A stretch of 6,959 nt of DNA, from the NCBI GenBank assembly GCA_030639665.1, contig DAOWCC010000131.1, forward strand, positions 1 through 6,959, read 5' to 3'. How positions within the stretch are numbered: position 1 is the first letter of the stretch; every line of letters starts with the position of its first letter. The notes under the pieces were generated by a model. The model saw only the letters and a program-made list of their open reading frames with translations, made no database searches and was not told the origin of the DNA. The translations under genes and the position numbers were made by a program. Shown piece by piece: positions 5,383-6,959 of the stretch. This stretch comes from Elusimicrobiota bacterium (GTDB lineage: Bacteria > Elusimicrobiota > Elusimicrobia > Elusimicrobiales > UBA9959).

Positions 5383-6153
5383 ATTCATCATATCATAAAT
5401 AATTTTAATGAGCAGGGCGTTTGAAACTATAAAAAGCATCGGTCTTATTATCCACACTCCTTTTTTTAACGCTAAAGAAGCGCCCAAATAATTGCCCGCT
5501 ATTCCCGCTAAAATCATCAAAAGACCGAGTTTGACATTAACTCTTCCCAATATAAGAAAAGTAATTAAGGCTGAAATATTTGAAGTGAAATTTAGAAGCT
5601 TGCTTAAAGCTGTGGCTCTTAACAAATCATAACCGCAAATGGAAGTAAAAGCTAAGGCAAAAAAAGCCCCTGTTCCCGGTCCCAGCAGGCCATCGTAAAA
5701 ACTTATAAAAAAAGCGATTGGTATTGATTTTAGGAGGAGATTGTTATCTGATTGCCGGCTTGGAAAATCACTTAATCCGAATTTTTTCTTTTTAGCCAGA
5801 AGATAAGCGATAGGAGGAAGAGCTATTATGAGAATATATTTTATCGCGCTCACCGGAATCGAACAAACAAATTTGGCGCCAAAATATGAACCTATCATTG
5901 AAATTATCATTAGCGCGCAAAGATAGCTTTTATTGAAATGAAGTTCTTTTAAATATTTTATGGCCGCTACCAATGTTCCCAAGGTGGACGATAGTTTATT
6001 GGTTCCCAAAAGGAGTTCGAGTTTGAGCCCTGAATGAATATAGGCCGGCAGAGTTATAAGCCCGCCGCCGCCGGCGATGGAATCTATAATTCCCGCCAGA
6101 AATACAAATAAGCCCAAAATAAAAATGGTTTCTATGGTGAAGTTTGCCGGCAT
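5380..6153 (-). CDS. TSUP (TauE/SafE) family membrane permease
   Basis: A 257-residue inner-membrane protein with about eight hydrophobic segments in two repeated halves, the usual TSUP length. The first-half signature DSIAGGGGLITLPA begins at residue 24, with LGTNKLSST at 49-57. The second-half copy is DGLLGPGTGAFFALAF (154-169), followed by KLLNFTSNISAL (185-196) and GNYLGA (220-225). The halves are joined by a basic, polar loop (about 120-140). Family members move sulfite, sulfoacetate, taurine-related or other organic anions; nothing here indicates the substrate, and no sulfur or taurine genes are nearby. A TTG at 6162 would add three residues, but the ATG at 6151-6153 is preferred because the TTG overlaps the TATAAT element at 6162-6167. 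No Shine-Dalgarno sequence precedes either. It is convergent with the carboxypeptidase and divergent from adenine deaminase. Confidence 0.92.
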   Translation of the reverse strand: MPANFTIETIFILGLFVFLAGIIDSIAGGGGLITLPAYIHSGLKLELLLGTNKLSSTLGTLVAAIKYLKELHFNKSYLCALMIISMIGSYFGAKFVCSIPVSAIKYILIIALPPIAYLLAKKKKFGLSDFPSRQSDNNLLLKSIPIAFFISFYDGLLGPGTGAFFALAFTSICGYDLLRATALSKLLNFTSNISALITFLILGRVNVKLGLLMILAGIAGNYLGASLALKKGVWIIRPMLFIVSNALLIKIIYDMMN

Positions 6154-6167
6154 TAGAAACAATTATA
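6154..6167 (-). promoter_or_regulatory. -10 element giving a leaderless permease mRNA
   Basis: A perfect TATAAT (6167 down to 6162) lies 8 nt before the ATG at 6153, so transcription would start at or within a base or two of the start codon. No Shine-Dalgarno sequence is present. No good -35 box was found at 16-18 nt spacing. The arrangement repeats that at 2355-2376. Confidence 0.5.
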
Positions 6168-6183
6168 TAAGTTTAACGCCTTA

Positions 6184-6207
6184 ACAGCGAGACGCTTGTC
6201 GCTTGTC
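6184..6207 (+). promoter_or_regulatory. Small hairpin and GCTTGTC direct repeat in the divergent spacer
   Basis: ACAGCGA (6184-6190) pairs with TCGCTTGT (6199-6206) with T6203 bulged, loop GACGCTTG. GCTTGTC occurs twice in tandem (6194-6200, 6201-6207). Placed between divergent permease and adenine deaminase promoters, it could be a protein-binding site; this is inference. GCGAGACG (6187-6194) also occurs in stem B of the left-edge structured region (108-115). Confidence 0.3.
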
Positions 6208-6259
6208 ATATAAAAAAAGTAGAATTGATTTATACTTTAATATAAATTACTTGTTTTAC

Positions 6260-6264
6260 AAGGA
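6260..6264 (+). promoter_or_regulatory. Ribosome binding site of adenine deaminase
   Basis: AAGGA lies 8 nt before the ATG at 6273 and supports that start. AT-rich hexamers upstream (TATACT 6231-6236, TATAAA 6241-6246) could be a -10, but none has a matching -35 at normal spacing. Confidence 0.7.
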
Positions 6265-6272
6265 AGATTATT

Positions 6273-6959
6273 ATGGACATAGAAAGCAGATTAGCGGAAA
6301 TTAAAAATACCATTGAGATTTCCGGCGGCGCGAAAAAAGTGGACTTATTGATTAAGAATGCCAGAGTTGTAAATACTTTTTCGGGCGATATATATAAAAC
6401 TCATGTCGCCGTGCATAAAGGAAAGGTTGTGGGTTTCGGCGATTATAGCGCCAAACAAATTATTGATATTAAAAACGCTTATTTGTCTCCCGGTTTTATA
6501 GACGGACATGTCCATATAGAAAGTTCCATGGTTAAAATTCCGGAATTTGCCAAAGCCGTTCTTTCCTGCGGAACAACCACGGTGGTTCTAGACCCCCATG
6601 AAATAGCCAATGTTCTCGGTCTTGACGGCATAAAATATATGCTGGCTTCAAGCGTAAATTCCGTTTTAAGCGTGTTTGTAATGCTTCCTTCCTGCGTGCC
6701 GGCTACAAATCTTGAAACAGCCGGAGCTGAGCTTTCGGCTCATGATCTGTCGCTTCTTTTAAATGATGAACGGGTTTTGGGAATAGGCGAAATGATGAAT
6801 TATCCCGGCGTTATAAATCAAGATGAAGAAGTGCTTAGGAAAATAGCGATAGCCAAAGATAAGGTTATAGACGGACATGCTCCTATGCTTAAAGGCAAGC
6901 AGCTTCACGCTTATATTTCCGCGGGAATAAAATCCGATCATGAATGCACCGATGTTGAA
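6273..6959 (+). CDS. ade: Adenine deaminase, N-terminal part (runs off window)
   Basis: The 229 residues visible are the start of a binuclear metal amidohydrolase that converts adenine to hypoxanthine and ammonia for purine salvage in the cytoplasm; bacterial members are about 550-600 residues, so roughly 40% is present. KKVDLLIKNARVVNTFSGDIY (from 21) and the following strand-rich part form the N-terminal beta domain. LSPGFIDGHVHIESSM (71-86) carries the HxH metal pair H79 and H81. TTTVVLDPHEIANV (101-114), GIGEMMNYPGV (170-180) with E173, DGHAP (200-204) with H202, and SDHECT (221-226) with H223 are the hallmark motifs that separate adenine deaminase from dihydroorotase and hydantoinase relatives. 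The frame is open to the window end with no lesion. It is divergent from the permease with a 119-bp spacer; no purine transporter or regulator is seen. Confidence 0.95.
   Translation, partial: MDIESRLAEIKNTIEISGGAKKVDLLIKNARVVNTFSGDIYKTHVAVHKGKVVGFGDYSAKQIIDIKNAYLSPGFIDGHVHIESSMVKIPEFAKAVLSCGTTTVVLDPHEIANVLGLDGIKYMLASSVNSVLSVFVMLPSCVPATNLETAGAELSAHDLSLLLNDERVLGIGEMMNYPGVINQDEEVLRKIAIAKDKVIDGHAPMLKGKQLHAYISAGIKSDHECTDVE

Noticed and set aside
6162..6162. TTG start for the permease
   Set aside because: It adds only three residues, overlaps the TATAAT element and has no ribosome binding site; the ATG at 6153 fits the promoter geometry better.

Overview
This is an AT-rich bacterial chromosomal window with six protein genes, a structured intergenic region at the left edge, and several hairpins and short repeats. 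The lineage cannot be fixed from this sequence. AAGGAG-type ribosome binding sites, a signal peptide and dispersed heptanucleotide repeats fit an anaerobic, probably Gram-negative-like bacterium from a poorly sampled phylum. No phage, transposase, CRISPR, tRNA or rRNA is recognisable.

Layout. Positions 1-272 hold no gene but contain a series of strong stems (3-52, 64-129, 134-165, 178-219) ending in a CCTAAAAA/TTTTTAGG hairpin (236-256). This looks like the 3' part of a structured RNA of unknown class. On the minus strand, 273-2354 encodes a polytopic membrane protein with a degenerate spermidine-synthase-like domain. Only 22 bp separate its start from that of a divergent membrane iron-sulfur protein (2377-3504), and those 22 bp appear to hold overlapping -10 elements for both genes. 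Then follow a 47-nt hairpin, a 64-residue zinc-ribbon protein (3590-3784), a small hairpin terminator, a foldable leader, and a secreted M14 zinc carboxypeptidase (3950-5284). A strong terminator (5304-5337) separates the peptidase from a convergent TSUP-family (TauE/SafE) permease (5380-6153, minus). Divergent from the permease is the N-terminal 40% or so of an adenine deaminase (6273 to the window end).

How it fits together. The genes do not form one obvious pathway. The membrane Fe-S protein and the spermidine-synthase-like protein may be co-regulated through their shared promoter. The carboxypeptidase (peptide scavenging) and adenine deaminase (purine salvage) suggest a scavenging lifestyle, and the permease would move an unidentified anion.

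Two kinds of translation start coexist. Three genes (2354-, 2377+, 6153-) have no Shine-Dalgarno sequence and carry a TATAAT-like element only 7-10 nt before ATG, implying leaderless or nearly leaderless mRNAs. The genes at 3590, 3950 and 6273 have clear ribosome binding sites. The observations most worth checking are the structured RNA at 1-256, the overlapping leaderless divergent promoter, the heptad repeats whose first unit contains the TAG stop codon of two different genes, and the mutually exclusive stems upstream of the carboxypeptidase. I did not recognise a clear new multi-gene system.
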